Shown in pieces: positions 1 to 8,547 of a stretch of 64,000 nt of DNA; position 1 is the stretch's first letter; each line of letters begins with the position of its first letter. A program made the position numbers and the translations under genes. The notes beneath the pieces are model-generated. The model had not been told where the DNA came from. It was given only the letters and a program-made list of their open reading frames with translations, and searched no databases. This DNA comes from Prevotella ihumii (GTDB lineage: Bacteria; Bacteroidota; Bacteroidia; Bacteroidales; Bacteroidaceae): the NCBI RefSeq assembly GCF_900155655.1, contig NZ_LT706987.1:1052700-1116699 (forward strand). Reading direction: 5' to 3'.

Positions 1-25
1 TATGAAAACAGGAAAAAATATATTC

Positions 26-562
26 TTACTTCCACATTCCTAAGTAGCGGAAGTTAAAGTTTTTACCTTTAGCAGATGGGAATTGGCTGCGACTATCCAC
101 TCTATCTTTCAAGTAGTCGATAATGCGGTTGTAGCAATCGAGGCCTGAAATAGACTTACACTGTGCCACAAAACGAGTATCACGATATTCGTGCTTACCA
201 GTAGCAGCCACAAATACCACACGCTTAAAATCTAACGAACCTTCATACCATCCGTCACGCTCTTCGGTAAGGTGCATCAGCACAGGATTTTCTTTACGCA
301 TCATTGTATCATTACTGCGTACAGCCTTTTTCTGCTTGAAATCCATCATTGAAGCAGCTTCGGTCTTGATAATGATAAAGTAAATACGAGGACGCACCTT
401 ATATCGCTTTGGATAATAAACATCGCTTTCAGCATACTGACGAATATCGTCTTCGAGCTCTGGTGTGAGCATAATATCGGGTATGGAAGCAAGAAAATCT
501 AAAGCTTGTTCAACATTATAAACTAATGTCTCGTTATCGAAATATCTTAAATATAAATTCAT
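26..562 (-). CDS. Conserved hypothetical protein (178 aa)
   Basis: I do not recognise the family. The protein begins MNLYLRYFDNETLV, is mixed alpha/beta in character and shows no signal peptide, membrane segment or familiar catalytic motif; it reads as a cytoplasmic protein ending FRYLGMWK. The reading frame stays open upstream to 736, but that extension runs through a tRNA-Gly gene, so the methionine at 562 is the sensible start. It lies 38 bp downstream of the tRNA operon on the same strand and may be read from it or from its own promoter; no promoter box was found in the short gap. Confident that it is a gene, unable to give a function. Confidence 0.75.
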   Translation of the reverse strand: MNLYLRYFDNETLVYNVEQALDFLASIPDIMLTPELEDDIRQYAESDVYYPKRYKVRPRIYFIIIKTEAASMMDFKQKKAVRSNDTMMRKENPVLMHLTEERDGWYEGSLDFKRVVFVAATGKHEYRDTRFVAQCKSISGLDCYNRIIDYLKDRVDSRSQFPSAKGKNFNFRYLGMWK

Positions 563-599
563 TAAGTTATCGTATGTTTCTCTATAAAAAATAAAAATG

Positions 600-672
600 A
601 GCGGAAAACGAGACTCGAACTCGCGACCCCAACCTTGGCAAGGTTGTGCTCTACCAACTGAGCTATTTCCGC
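600..672 (-). tRNA. tRNA-Gly (GCC)
   Basis: The reverse complement folds as a complete cloverleaf starting GCGGAAATAGCTCAGTTGG and ending with the matching TTTCCGC strand; the anticodon loop CTTGCCAAG gives GCC (Gly). CCA is not encoded. It is the last gene of a five-tRNA run and is identical over 72 nt to the copy at 951-1023. Confidence 0.95.
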
Positions 673-702
673 AGTAGAGTAAGAAATGTCTTACTGAAAA
701 AG

Positions 703-786
703 TGAAGAGGAGGAGACTCGAACTCCCACGAAGCAATTTTCACTACCCCCTCAAAGTAGCGCGTCTACCAATTCCGCCACCTCTCC
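703..786 (-). tRNA. tRNA-Leu (GAG)
   Basis: Class II tRNA with a long variable arm. The reverse complement starts GGAGAGGTGGCGGAATTGG, the anticodon loop reads CTTTGAGGG (GAG) and the T loop is TTCGAGT. The acceptor stem closes GGAGAGG with CCTCTTC through one wobble pair. Confidence 0.93.
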
Positions 787-817
787 AAATATTGTCAATA
801 TTCGTATATAAGCAATG

Positions 818-898
818 TGCCCAGAACAGGACTCGAACCTGCACGTTATAAACACACGCACCTGAAACGTGCGCGTCTACCAATTCCGCCACCTGGGC
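818..898 (-). tRNA. tRNA-Leu (CAG)
   Basis: Class II tRNA, reverse complement starting GCCCAGGTGGCGGAATTGG, anticodon loop TTTCAGG (CAG), long variable arm, T loop TTCGAGT, acceptor stem GCCCAG/CTGGGC. Shares its D arm with the neighbouring tRNA-Leu(GAG). Confidence 0.94.
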
Positions 899-950
899 AA
901 AGTAGTTGAGAAAACAGGTCTCAATTTTTACTTATATCAGAATTTCAAAG

Positions 951-1023
951 AGCGGAAAACGAGACTCGAACTCGCGACCCCAACCTTGGCAAGGTTGTGC
1001 TCTACCAACTGAGCTATTTCCGC
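951..1023 (-). tRNA. tRNA-Gly (GCC), second copy
   Basis: Identical in its 72-nt body to the tRNA-Gly at 600-672, with anticodon GCC. The two copies bracket the two leucine tRNAs. Confidence 0.95.
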
Positions 1024-1053
1024 AATAAAAACATTTCGCTTAATGTTTAATGG

Positions 1054-1127
1054 TCGGGGCGACAGGATTCGAACCTGCGACCACCTGGTCCCAAACCAGG
1101 CGCGCTACCGGACTGCGCTACACCCCG
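1054..1127 (-). tRNA. tRNA-Pro (TGG)
   Basis: The reverse complement starts CGGGGTGTAGCGCAGTCCGG and has anticodon loop TTTGGGA (TGG), T loop TTCGAAT and acceptor stem CGGGG/CCCCG. It is the first gene of the tRNA operon. Confidence 0.95.
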
Positions 1128-1192
1128 CTGCTTTTCTTCATTTAACAGCTTTAAGTTTTTCAAAGAACTGCATCATTTCTGAATTGCGAGTG

Positions 1193-1224
1193 CAAAGTTA
1201 GCGCATTATTTTCATTCCACCAAA
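1193..1224 (-). promoter_or_regulatory. Promoter of the tRNA operon
   Basis: On the minus strand TTTG, a 20-bp spacer and TAACTTTG match the Bacteroidetes -33/-7 promoter. It lies 66 bp before tRNA-Pro. The rest of 1128-1487 is AT-rich and shows nothing else to me. Confidence 0.7.
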
Positions 1225-1493
1225 TATTTTTAGAAGTTTTTTTGCAAGAAAAATCTATATTTTGTCCTTTATTATTACTATATTCCTAATTCTTAATTAG
1301 TTAGATAAAATAAAAAAATAACATAGAGAAGCATCTTTTTCACCTCAGCTCTTCCTTCCTATCATTTTTAGCAGAAAAGCAAGTGATATTTTTATGCTGA
1401 ATATTCAGATAAAACAATACAACGCAGGAAATAAGAATGATGATAAAAGAAAAAATAAAAGCTGTGCGTCTTATTTTCGCTTATTATATATAA

Positions 1494-2874
1494 CAATAGT
1501 TCGTTAAAATTTGAGATAATTGCTACGCAGCTTTCCTCTGCCAGCCAAAGAGTTCTTTGATAGTATGACTAATTAACTTTCGGTTCGGTATGCTCCGACA
1601 CCTGTCGAAAATTAATTTTGCAATGTATGTGCTCGCTATGAGCTCCTTGAAAGAAGCCATGGAATACGGTAGCCCGTTTTCCTTCATCATCACCTTTGCC
1701 ACATTCTGTGATGCGAATGATGCGTTGTAGGAGAAGTCCAACTGATTCTTGTGCCTTGCCTGGCAATGCGCGAGTCCGGTATACTGCTTGGCATCGCGGA
1801 AGCAAAACTCGATTTGGAATCTTGAGCGGTATGTGCGCAACACTTCCTCACCTGATATGGATGTCTTTGTAGAGAAGAAAAGTTTGTGCTTGCCGTTCGG
1901 CATCACCCAAATGACAAGACGCACTTTCTGCTTCAGTGCCTTTGAATAGGCGATGAGTGTGTAAGCTGTGCCTTCAAGTCCTTCGATATGCATCTTCGCC
2001 ATACGCATGAGGTCGAGTTTCTTGTAATTGATTTTCCCGTCAAGTGTTTTGGGACGCCCGGGCTTATTGGAACGAGGTCCCGTGTACACATAGTATAGGC
2101 TCGCCGTATCCCTGAAACGGCTGACAAGATGAAAGCCTTGCTCCTTGATTCCCTCCACAAACGGACGGATAGAGAAGAAAGCATCAGCGACAACAATATC
2201 GGTGACCTTCAACAATTCTTTCCTGTAGCGTTTGATGACGGCAATGTAATGCTGCACAAGAGTCATGCTACGCAGTTTCAACTCTCTTGTAGAAGGGGTT
2301 TGATGGGCACGAAGCATCATACAGTTGTTGGCGTAGACATCGACAAGGGCAAGTCCCATGATTTCAAGTCCGTGTTTCATGGAACCTGCACAGCCGGACC
2401 AGAAAGTACCAACATGCGGAGTCTTCTTGCCTGACTTACTGATGTAGCTCGGATCTATGGCTATAGCCAGCAGTCCGTCCATGTTCAGATAACGCTGGGA
2501 AAGGTAGAGGTTGAACTTAACCCAGTTGATGCACTTAGCCCGGCTGCGGTTGAAATTCGTTCTGTAGGTCTGCTCGCAATGGGTGCCGTAACGCTCCATT
2601 TGAGTGAAATTTATCTTTCTTTGTATCGCCATGTACAATAAGAGTATTTCCAAGAGTAGATTCTCAAAAGTTTTGCCTAATTTTGCAGATGAGCTTTTGA
2701 TGGCATCTCTGCAGATTTCTGTATATTGGTCGAGTGGTTCTGATGTCATTTGCTTTATGTTTTTGCTACTATAAAGTTACTGATAATCAGCCACTTGGCC
2801 AAATTTTATTAGTTATATTAAGTTAATTAACTCTCTCATTTTCAAACGATTACGTTGGAATTAACGAAGTATTG
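1494..2874 (-). mobile_element. IS4-type insertion sequence, copy 1 (1381 bp)
   Basis: Ends were set by comparing this copy with the second at 9176-10556. The left end CAATAGTTCGTTAA pairs with the right end TTAACGAAGTATTG as an imperfect inverted repeat. A 6-bp duplication ATAATA-type (atataa) flanks it at 1488-1493 and 2875-2880. It carries a single transposase gene. The copies differ at about five bases, so they are recent relatives. It sits between the tRNA operon and the mobilizable element. Confidence 0.92.
1523..2749 (-). CDS. IS4-family DDE transposase (408 aa)
   Basis: Catalyses cut-and-paste movement of the 1381-bp IS. Catalytic aspartates are likely those in AIDPSYIS (about residue 98) and VVADAFFS (about 189). 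The C-terminal part has Y-2-R-3-E-6-K in YRSRFQIEFCFRDAK (about residues 308-322), the signature of the IS4 family, with E the third catalytic residue. The gene fills the element and looks intact. It differs from the second copy at three residues (Leu/Ile, Met/Thr, Ser/Ala). Exact IS name not assigned. Confidence 0.92.
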   Translation of the reverse strand: MTSEPLDQYTEICRDAIKSSSAKLGKTFENLLLEILLLYMAIQRKINFTQMERYGTHCEQTYRTNFNRSRAKCINWVKFNLYLSQRYLNMDGLLAIAIDPSYISKSGKKTPHVGTFWSGCAGSMKHGLEIMGLALVDVYANNCMMLRAHQTPSTRELKLRSMTLVQHYIAVIKRYRKELLKVTDIVVADAFFSIRPFVEGIKEQGFHLVSRFRDTASLYYVYTGPRSNKPGRPKTLDGKINYKKLDLMRMAKMHIEGLEGTAYTLIAYSKALKQKVRLVIWVMPNGKHKLFFSTKTSISGEEVLRTYRSRFQIEFCFRDAKQYTGLAHCQARHKNQLDFSYNASFASQNVAKVMMKENGLPYSMASFKELIASTYIAKLIFDRCRSIPNRKLISHTIKELFGWQRKAA

Positions 2875-3003
2875 ATATAAGGTGTGAAATAAAAAGCAGG
2901 CTAAACTATCTGCTCTTAGGGATTAACTCCCAAGTGGGCTTGAATATTGTTCTAAATACGAAGTGGCAAACATGCAAGCGCAATAGATAGATGTTTGAAA
3001 AGC

Positions 3004-3063
3004 AAAACATATATGTATGGGGTTGTCAAAGTTGAACTTTGGGAGCGCAAAACATATATGTTT
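3004..3063. repeat. Palindromic repeat cluster (M-S-M), locus 1
   Basis: AAAACATATATGT at 3004-3016, the palindrome CAAAGTTGAACTTTG at 3027-3041 and GCAAAACATATATGTTT at 3047-3063. The same two short palindromes recur at 17761, 31310-31391, 45500-45583 and 57163-57222, always between genes. The remainder of 2881-3361 shows no gene; a TAATTTTG box at 3335-3342 could serve the first integrase, but no good -33 partner is seen. Confidence 0.75.
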
Positions 3064-3361
3064 ATGCTGCAACTAATCAACGAAAATGAAGAAATATTGA
3101 AGTTGGTGTAAACTGACTGATAATGAGCAGGAAACGGAATAATTTGCATAGAAATTCCCTTTTCAAAAAAGGCAGGTATATGCAGATTTAAGCAGAAGTT
3201 CAGTTACCAAAACGTTACCCGATTTCGTCATAGGTAACGATGAAGTAATGTTCAGTAACTGAATTATTTTCGCTCGTGTGGCTGTTGCTGCGGTCGGCAG
3301 TTTTCTGCATAAGTGATGAACGCTTTGAAATTGGTAATTTTGCCACAAAACATCAAAGCGT

Positions 3362-4591
3362 ATGAAAACAGAAAAGATGAAGGTGTTGCTCTACCTCAAA
3401 AAGAGCGGACTTGACAAGTCGGGTAAGGCTCCGATTATGGGACGCATTACCATTGGGCGTTCCATCGCCCAGTTCAGTTGTAAGCTCTCCTGCAATCCTG
3501 ACTTGTGGAATCCCCGTGAGAGCAGAATGGACGGAAAAAGTCGTGAGGCGGTGGAGGTGAATGGCAGGTTGGAGAACTTGCTGCTGTCCATTCAGTCAGC
3601 CTATCAGTCTTTGCTTGCAAGAGGTTGCCCATTTGACGCAACCGATGTGAAGGAACAGTTTCAAGGCAGTGTGCAGACACGGTGCATGCTCATCGAAAGG
3701 CTTGATATGCTCATAAAGGAGAAAGAAAGTCATGTCGGTGTAGACATCAGAAAAGAGTCAATGGCAAGCTATCACTCCACGAGAATCCACTTGCAGGGGT
3801 TCATCCAAGCGAAGTATAAGGTTTCTGACTTAGCCCTCTCACAACTGACAGAGAACTTCATCCATGAGTTTCAGCAGTACTTCTTGGGAGAGTGTGGATT
3901 TCAGGAAAGCTCATTCTACAATGTCGCCACCCATCTGAAAACGGTATGCAGGCTGGCTTACCGTGAGGGGGTGGCAGATATTCTGCTTTTCGACAAAGTC
4001 AAAATCAGCAAGGGTAACAAGAAACTCCCCAAAGCACTTGACAGAGGGGCATTTGAGAAGTTAAAGGCTCTCCACTTTGAGGACTTGGAGGAGGAAATGG
4101 AAACGGCAAGGGATATTTTCCTCTTTGCCTGTTATACGGGTGCTGCATATTGTGATTTGATGGAACTGGACAAGTCCCATCTTGTGCGTGATGACGAGGG
4201 TAGCCTTTGGCTGAAGTTCAACCGTCAGAAGACAGGTGTGCCTTGTCGTGTTAAACTGCTGCCCGAAGCCATATGGCTGATGGAGAAGCTCCACAGCGAT
4301 GAAAGGGAAACATTGCTCCCTTTCATGGGATATGCCACTTACCAATCTTATTTGAAGGCCCTGCGGCTTCGTGCAGGCATCTCGTTTCCTTTTACCACAC
4401 ATACAGCAAGGCACACATTTGCCACGCTCATCACGCTTGAACAGGGTGTCCCCATTGAGACCGTGAGTAAGATGCTGGGGCATTCCAACGTGAGCATGAC
4501 CGAGCGTTATGCAAAGGTAACGCCGCAGAAACTTTTTGAGGAATTCGACCGTTTCCTTTCTTTCACTGAAGATATGCAGTTGGCTATCTAA
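3362..4591 (+). CDS. Tyrosine recombinase / integrase 1 (409 aa)
   Basis: Site-specific recombinase that would integrate and excise the element. N-terminal Bacteroidetes-type arm/core-binding region (residues 1-210) is followed by a catalytic domain. Seen: HTARHTFA (HxxR motif, about 344-351), LGHSNVSMTERYAKV with the second histidine and the nucleophilic tyrosine near 383. At the place of the usual first catalytic arginine it reads CYTGAAYCDL, so Arg-I is missing there, as known for IntDOT-like enzymes. It starts 2 codons after a CATCAAAGCG leader and lies 61 bp upstream of a second recombinase, probably co-transcribed. Confidence 0.93.
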   Translation: MKTEKMKVLLYLKKSGLDKSGKAPIMGRITIGRSIAQFSCKLSCNPDLWNPRESRMDGKSREAVEVNGRLENLLLSIQSAYQSLLARGCPFDATDVKEQFQGSVQTRCMLIERLDMLIKEKESHVGVDIRKESMASYHSTRIHLQGFIQAKYKVSDLALSQLTENFIHEFQQYFLGECGFQESSFYNVATHLKTVCRLAYREGVADILLFDKVKISKGNKKLPKALDRGAFEKLKALHFEDLEEEMETARDIFLFACYTGAAYCDLMELDKSHLVRDDEGSLWLKFNRQKTGVPCRVKLLPEAIWLMEKLHSDERETLLPFMGYATYQSYLKALRLRAGISFPFTTHTARHTFATLITLEQGVPIETVSKMLGHSNVSMTERYAKVTPQKLFEEFDRFLSFTEDMQLAI

Positions 4592-4652
4592 TCCTTATTA
4601 AGTCATTTGATTTCTTATCTATTCATTTAATTAACTTCAAACCACCAAGACA

Positions 4653-5972
4653 ATGAGAAGTACATTCAAGATACTATTCTATATCAACAGACAGAAGACA
4701 AAGGCAGACGGCAATACCGCCATTCTCTGCCGTATCACCATAGACGGAAAGAATACCGCCATTACCACAGGAGAAGAGTGTAAATTCTCCGAGTGGAACA
4801 CCAAGCAGGGTTTGACGACTGACAGGAAGACCAATCAAAGAATCAGCGAGTTCAGGGATTTGGTAGAGCAAACCTATCGGGACATACTGACGGGGGATGG
4901 AGTGGTAAGCGTGGAACTTATCAAAAACCGCTTGCAAGGTATTGCCACCAATCCCACCACGCTCCTTGCCATGAGCAGGGCGGAACTGCAATCCGTCAAA
5001 GAGTCAGTAGGCAAGTCAAGGGCAGAGGGAACTTATCTGAACCTGTTCCATTCTGACAGAAATCTCCGTGAGTTTGTCGAAAACAAAGGAGTGCAGGACA
5101 TACCCATCGGAACAATTACGGAAGACTTGTTTGAGGAATACCGCTTCTTCCTCAAAAAGCGTGGCTATGCAGCACCTACCATCAACCGCCATCTCTGTTG
5201 GCTGAGCAGGTTGATGTTTCGTGCGGTCAGCCAAAGGATAATCCGCTGCAATCCGTTTGAGAACGCCAAATACGAGAAGGAGGACAGGAAGATACGCTTC
5301 CTGCAAAAGAGCGAAGTCACCAAACTTGTGGCAATGAAGATGAATGACAGGGAAACAGAGTTGGCACGGCTGATGTTTGTCTTTTCCTGCTTCACAGGGT
5401 TGGCTATCTCGGATATGGAGAATTTGGAATACAGGCATTTCCAGACGGCAGCGGACGGACAGCAGTATATAAGAAAGGAACGTCAGAAGACCAAGGTTGA
5501 GTTCATCGTGCCGTTACATCCCATAGCTGAAGCCATCATCAGCCATTGTAGGAAAGAGCAGGAAAGAAGCGAGGAACATCTGATGGTGAAAGAAAAGGGC
5601 GACCGCCTTGTCTTTCACCGTGATTGCAGCCGTAGTGTCATGGATACCAAGCTGAGCATCGTGGGAAAGGCTTGCGGTATCAGAGAGCGTTTGTCCTACC
5701 ACATGGCTCGTCACACATTCGGCACGATGAGTCTGAGCGCAGGAATCCCTATCGAGAGTATAGCCAAGATGATGGGACACGCCTCCATATCAAGCACTCA
5801 AATTTATGCGCAGGTGACGGATAGTAAGATTTCGGAGGACATGGACAGGCTTATCGCCAGGTACAAGGCGAAGGACAAAAATACCGTAAATGCAGATGTG
5901 GAAGCAACAACAGACACAAAGACAATTCCCTTTGCTGTCAATTCAAATGGCAGAAAGGAGGAAACGGCATGA
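4653..5972 (+). CDS. Tyrosine recombinase / integrase 2 (439 aa)
   Basis: Second recombinase of the pair. An arm-type DNA-binding N-terminus is followed by a SAM-like core-binding region (about 115-210) and the catalytic domain. Motifs: FTGLAISDM (Arg-I position replaced by alanine), HMARHTFGT, MMGHASISSTQIYAQV with nucleophile tyrosine. The C-terminal tail from about residue 405 is polar and threonine-rich. It overlaps the next gene by 4 bp (ATGA), so the three genes are translationally coupled. Which of the two recombinases acts at the element ends cannot be told from sequence. Confidence 0.93.
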   Translation: MRSTFKILFYINRQKTKADGNTAILCRITIDGKNTAITTGEECKFSEWNTKQGLTTDRKTNQRISEFRDLVEQTYRDILTGDGVVSVELIKNRLQGIATNPTTLLAMSRAELQSVKESVGKSRAEGTYLNLFHSDRNLREFVENKGVQDIPIGTITEDLFEEYRFFLKKRGYAAPTINRHLCWLSRLMFRAVSQRIIRCNPFENAKYEKEDRKIRFLQKSEVTKLVAMKMNDRETELARLMFVFSCFTGLAISDMENLEYRHFQTAADGQQYIRKERQKTKVEFIVPLHPIAEAIISHCRKEQERSEEHLMVKEKGDRLVFHRDCSRSVMDTKLSIVGKACGIRERLSYHMARHTFGTMSLSAGIPIESIAKMMGHASISSTQIYAQVTDSKISEDMDRLIARYKAKDKNTVNADVEATTDTKTIPFAVNSNGRKEETA

Positions 5973-6388
5973 ATACGAGCTATAAATCAAAAACAAAGAC
6001 CAGCACGGACAATAATCGCAGTTACTTTGATTGGGGTTGCAATATGCAAGTCATCCGCAAGGGAATCGGAGACATAGCCATGACGGAGGGAGAACTTACA
6101 AGGTTCTTCGGAGTAACGTGGAGAAAACTTAATCATAGACTGCAAACACTTATGAAATCCTCCACCTTGCATCCCGATGAGAGGGGTGCAGGTGAAGAGC
6201 CTGTTTTCATCAGCGGACAATTGAAAGGCTATGCGCCACTCTATCCGCTTCCTATCATCATTGCCCTGTCCTTTCTGTTGGACAGCACGGAAGCACATTT
6301 GTTCAGAAAGTACATCAGTAGAAAATTGCAGGCAGAGACTGCCATTGTAACGCCAATCTTCCTGTTGAGCAATACCAAGAACCGATGA
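5969..6388 (+). CDS. Small integrase-linked protein of unknown function (139 aa)
   Basis: I do not recognise a named domain. The start codon overlaps the stop of integrase 2, implying coupled translation. The middle part, around IAMTEGELTRFFGVTWRKLNHRL (read as two pieces), looks helical and could be a degenerate HTH; the end is hydrophobic. No signal peptide. Its position after two recombinases suggests an accessory role in integration or excision, but this is inference from context only. An AT-rich 180-bp gap with no clear terminator separates it from the next insertion sequence. Confidence 0.7.
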   Translation: MNTSYKSKTKTSTDNNRSYFDWGCNMQVIRKGIGDIAMTEGELTRFFGVTWRKLNHRLQTLMKSSTLHPDERGAGEEPVFISGQLKGYAPLYPLPIIIALSFLLDSTEAHLFRKYISRKLQAETAIVTPIFLLSNTKNR

Positions 6389-6567
6389 ATATATTTCCTT
6401 TTTTTTCACCGATATTATCCTACTACATAACTACAATATGAGGTAATATAGTGAAAGAAAAGGATTAGAATGTAGTTAGAAATTATCCTACATGTTACTA
6501 CTTTTTGACTACATATTAATGTTGAAATATTTTCAAATAAACTCTATTGTGGTATTGTGTATAATTA

Positions 6568-8221
6568 GGGTCTGCTGAATTATTATCTTTTCACCGACAG
6601 AGGGTAGCAGACATAGACCCTCATAGTGACAATAATGATGAAAAAACGCCAGATTTCGGTCAGGGCAAGACAAAGTTCCTTCAGGAACTTCATCACGTTT
6701 TTAACGAAGTAGCACATTCCTGTCCAGCATCGTGCTGTATCTGGAAGCTTGGCTCTTATGTCATTGGCTCGATAGATTCTCTTGCCAGTACCGAATGAGC
6801 ATTCGATTTCATTGCGTTCCCCGATGGCTTTGGCCATTCTGGATTTCATCTCATCTGAAGGAGAATCCTTCGGTGGTCGCCCTAACGGTTTGCAGTATGA
6901 ATGGATTTCAAAATCCTCAAGTATATCTCGGTTTGACCTGTTCAGGTAAATCTTATCCGCAAGGATGGTGGCCGGAAGATAGCCGAAGCGTTCTTTGAAA
7001 AGTTGAATCTGTAGCAAGAGGTCCTGGCTTTCGTTGTAGGCATCCCAACTGTGGTGGTCGATGAACGTATAGCCCTCGACTATGCTTGCACCTATCTTGG
7101 CCCCGAACTCAGTCCTTGCCTTAGCCTTTCCACGGACAATGGCACGGACGTGTGGCTGAAAGATGCTCAGTATGCGGTTTGCACAAGTATGAGTCTTTGA
7201 TCTGTACATCTCCTCCTGCTGATGGTACATCTTGAGGATGGCAGTCAAGGTGCGTTTCTCATATAGGAATAGGCTCTCGTAGTACGTCTTGTTCTTTGCA
7301 AGCAAGTTCATTAAGATGCGGATATCCTTGCGCAAGTGGTTGAGCATCAACCCGATAGTATCACGCACCATCTTGCCTTTCTTCTTGGCTTTCTTGACAA
7401 GTTGAAGGTATGCCTGACGTGCATGCTTGTAGTTCGTTCGTGGCTTGTGCAGCTCAAACATATCGCACACCTTTATAATATAATCGGTAACCTTGCGGCA
7501 ACCATCATGTATTATATCAACGTCAACAGGATAACGCATCTCTGCATCGGCACAGGTAGCATCAATCTTCAGCACTCCCTTGTGCTCGCGACCTTTTGAG
7601 TCGGTGAAGGAAGCGGCATTCGGATCCTCTGGTTTTAGAGTCGGTGGTTCCTCATCATTCTTCTTCGCCTCTTCTTCCTCACGCTTGCGTTTCTCTACAA
7701 GAAGGCGCTTCTGCTTGTCGAGAAGCTTGACTGTCATCTTGTTTAGTTCTTCCTCTGAGATTCGCTTGCGTATCGTGACGAATAGGCTTGGGTCGAATAT
7801 AGGCTTGTCGGTGAACCCATGCAATCCACAAAAGTACTGCATATAGGGACTCTCTCTGATAATCTCGATGGTCTCGACATCACTTAGGTTTAGTTTGTGC
7901 TTGATAATCATTGCGCCGAGAATCATGCGTGCCGGCTTGTTCCCTGCACCTTTCTTCTGATTGTCCAACCTTGAGTTGTATTCCTTCTCAAGTTCTGTCC
8001 ATGGAAGAAGGTCACCGAGAGCCACCCATCGGTTTGTCTTGTCCAACTCATCAAGGGATGAGCGGAGCAAACCGAGGTCAAGTTGCTTGTATTTTGGAGC
8101 GTAAAACTTCATCTTGCTATGGATTTAACTATATAAAGGTACGATTTTTTTGTTAAACAAACAAAGAAATAAAGTTATATAAACTTAAATATCAGAGAGT
8201 TATAAATTATTCAGTAAACAC
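6568..8221 (-). mobile_element. IS5/IS1182-like insertion sequence (1654 bp)
   Basis: One transposase gene between imperfect inverted ends: left GGGTCTGCTGAATTATTAT and right (reverse complement) GTGTTTACTGAATAATTTAT. The flanking taatta at 6562-6567 and 8222-8227 is a candidate 6-bp target duplication; since it is itself a palindrome the exact ends could shift by a base or two. Sits between the integrase operon and the lipoprotein pair of the mobilizable element. Confidence 0.8.
6583..8112 (-). CDS. IS5/IS1182-like DDE transposase (509 aa)
   Basis: Transposase. The N-terminal region (about residues 55-125, MILGAMIIKHKLNLSD and MQYFCGL) is the InsH/DUF772-type domain. A charged stretch EKRKREEEEAKKNDEE at about 138-153 is an insertion. 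Likely catalytic residues are D in VLKIDATCADAE, D in TILADKIYLNR and E in RNEIECSFGTGKR. The frame is unbroken and starts at the ATG at 8112, inside the right inverted end. Family name given at the level of IS5/IS1182; finer placement needs a database. Confidence 0.88.
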   Translation of the reverse strand: MKFYAPKYKQLDLGLLRSSLDELDKTNRWVALGDLLPWTELEKEYNSRLDNQKKGAGNKPARMILGAMIIKHKLNLSDVETIEIIRESPYMQYFCGLHGFTDKPIFDPSLFVTIRKRISEEELNKMTVKLLDKQKRLLVEKRKREEEEAKKNDEEPPTLKPEDPNAASFTDSKGREHKGVLKIDATCADAEMRYPVDVDIIHDGCRKVTDYIIKVCDMFELHKPRTNYKHARQAYLQLVKKAKKKGKMVRDTIGLMLNHLRKDIRILMNLLAKNKTYYESLFLYEKRTLTAILKMYHQQEEMYRSKTHTCANRILSIFQPHVRAIVRGKAKARTEFGAKIGASIVEGYTFIDHHSWDAYNESQDLLLQIQLFKERFGYLPATILADKIYLNRSNRDILEDFEIHSYCKPLGRPPKDSPSDEMKSRMAKAIGERNEIECSFGTGKRIYRANDIRAKLPDTARCWTGMCYFVKNVMKFLKELCLALTEIWRFFIIIVTMRVYVCYPLSVKR

Positions 8222-8271
8222 TAATTAAGGGACGGTATTTGATGACGCATTTCAGACCATAACACGGTTGC

Positions 8272-8437
8272 TGTAACTATTCAGCGGTTATTAAAGTTGA
8301 ATATCAGCAACTTATAAGCACAACATTGTGGTTAAAAACCTCAAAATGACATTATTCGCTTGATTTTGTTTATATCTAATTCTGTAACTTGCTGATAATC
8401 AATGATAATTTATATGCCTTACCGCTGAATAGTTACA
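8272..8437. repeat. 166-bp element with 17-bp terminal inverted repeats (MITE-like)
   Basis: TGTAACTATTCAGCGGT at 8272-8288 is repeated inverted at 8421-8437, and shorter inner stretches (cagcaactt / aacttgctg) also pair. No protein is encoded. It looks like a non-autonomous element or two IS ends brought together; no clear target duplication. It lies directly upstream of the lipoprotein promoter. Confidence 0.55.
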
Positions 8438-8481
8438 CGTGCTGCTCTGCAGTTAAATTTTCAAAAAAAATGGAAAAATAA

Positions 8482-8512
8482 TTGTTTGCTTTGTTTTTTA
8501 TTGTTATCTTTG
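8482..8512 (+). promoter_or_regulatory. Promoter of the lipoprotein pair
   Basis: TTG (8482-8484), 20-bp spacer, TATCTTTG (8505-8512). It lies 36 bp before the ATG at 8548. An unusually strong AGGAGG at 8532-8537 follows. Confidence 0.7.
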
Positions 8513-8547
8513 GCGCGAAATACAATTTTTGAGGAGGAATGATTTTT

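Noticed and set aside
563..736. N-terminal extension of the first protein gene
   Set aside because: It would translate a complete tRNA-Gly gene; the methionine at 562 is a better start.
1054..1127. tRNA gene as attachment site of the mobilizable element
   Set aside because: No duplicated tRNA end was found near the element, and the tRNAs point away from it with an IS in between.
2129..2434. 101-codon plus-strand frame, also at 9811-10116
   Set aside because: Antisense to the IS4-type transposase in both copies.
3004..3063. CRISPR array
   Set aside because: The repeats are two different short palindromes with 8-10 bp between them, not one repeat with 30-bp unique spacers, and there are no cas genes.
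8539..8547. ATG at 8539 for the first lipoprotein
   Set aside because: AGGAGG ends one base before it; the in-frame ATG at 8548 has normal spacing and gives a shorter, typical lipoprotein signal.
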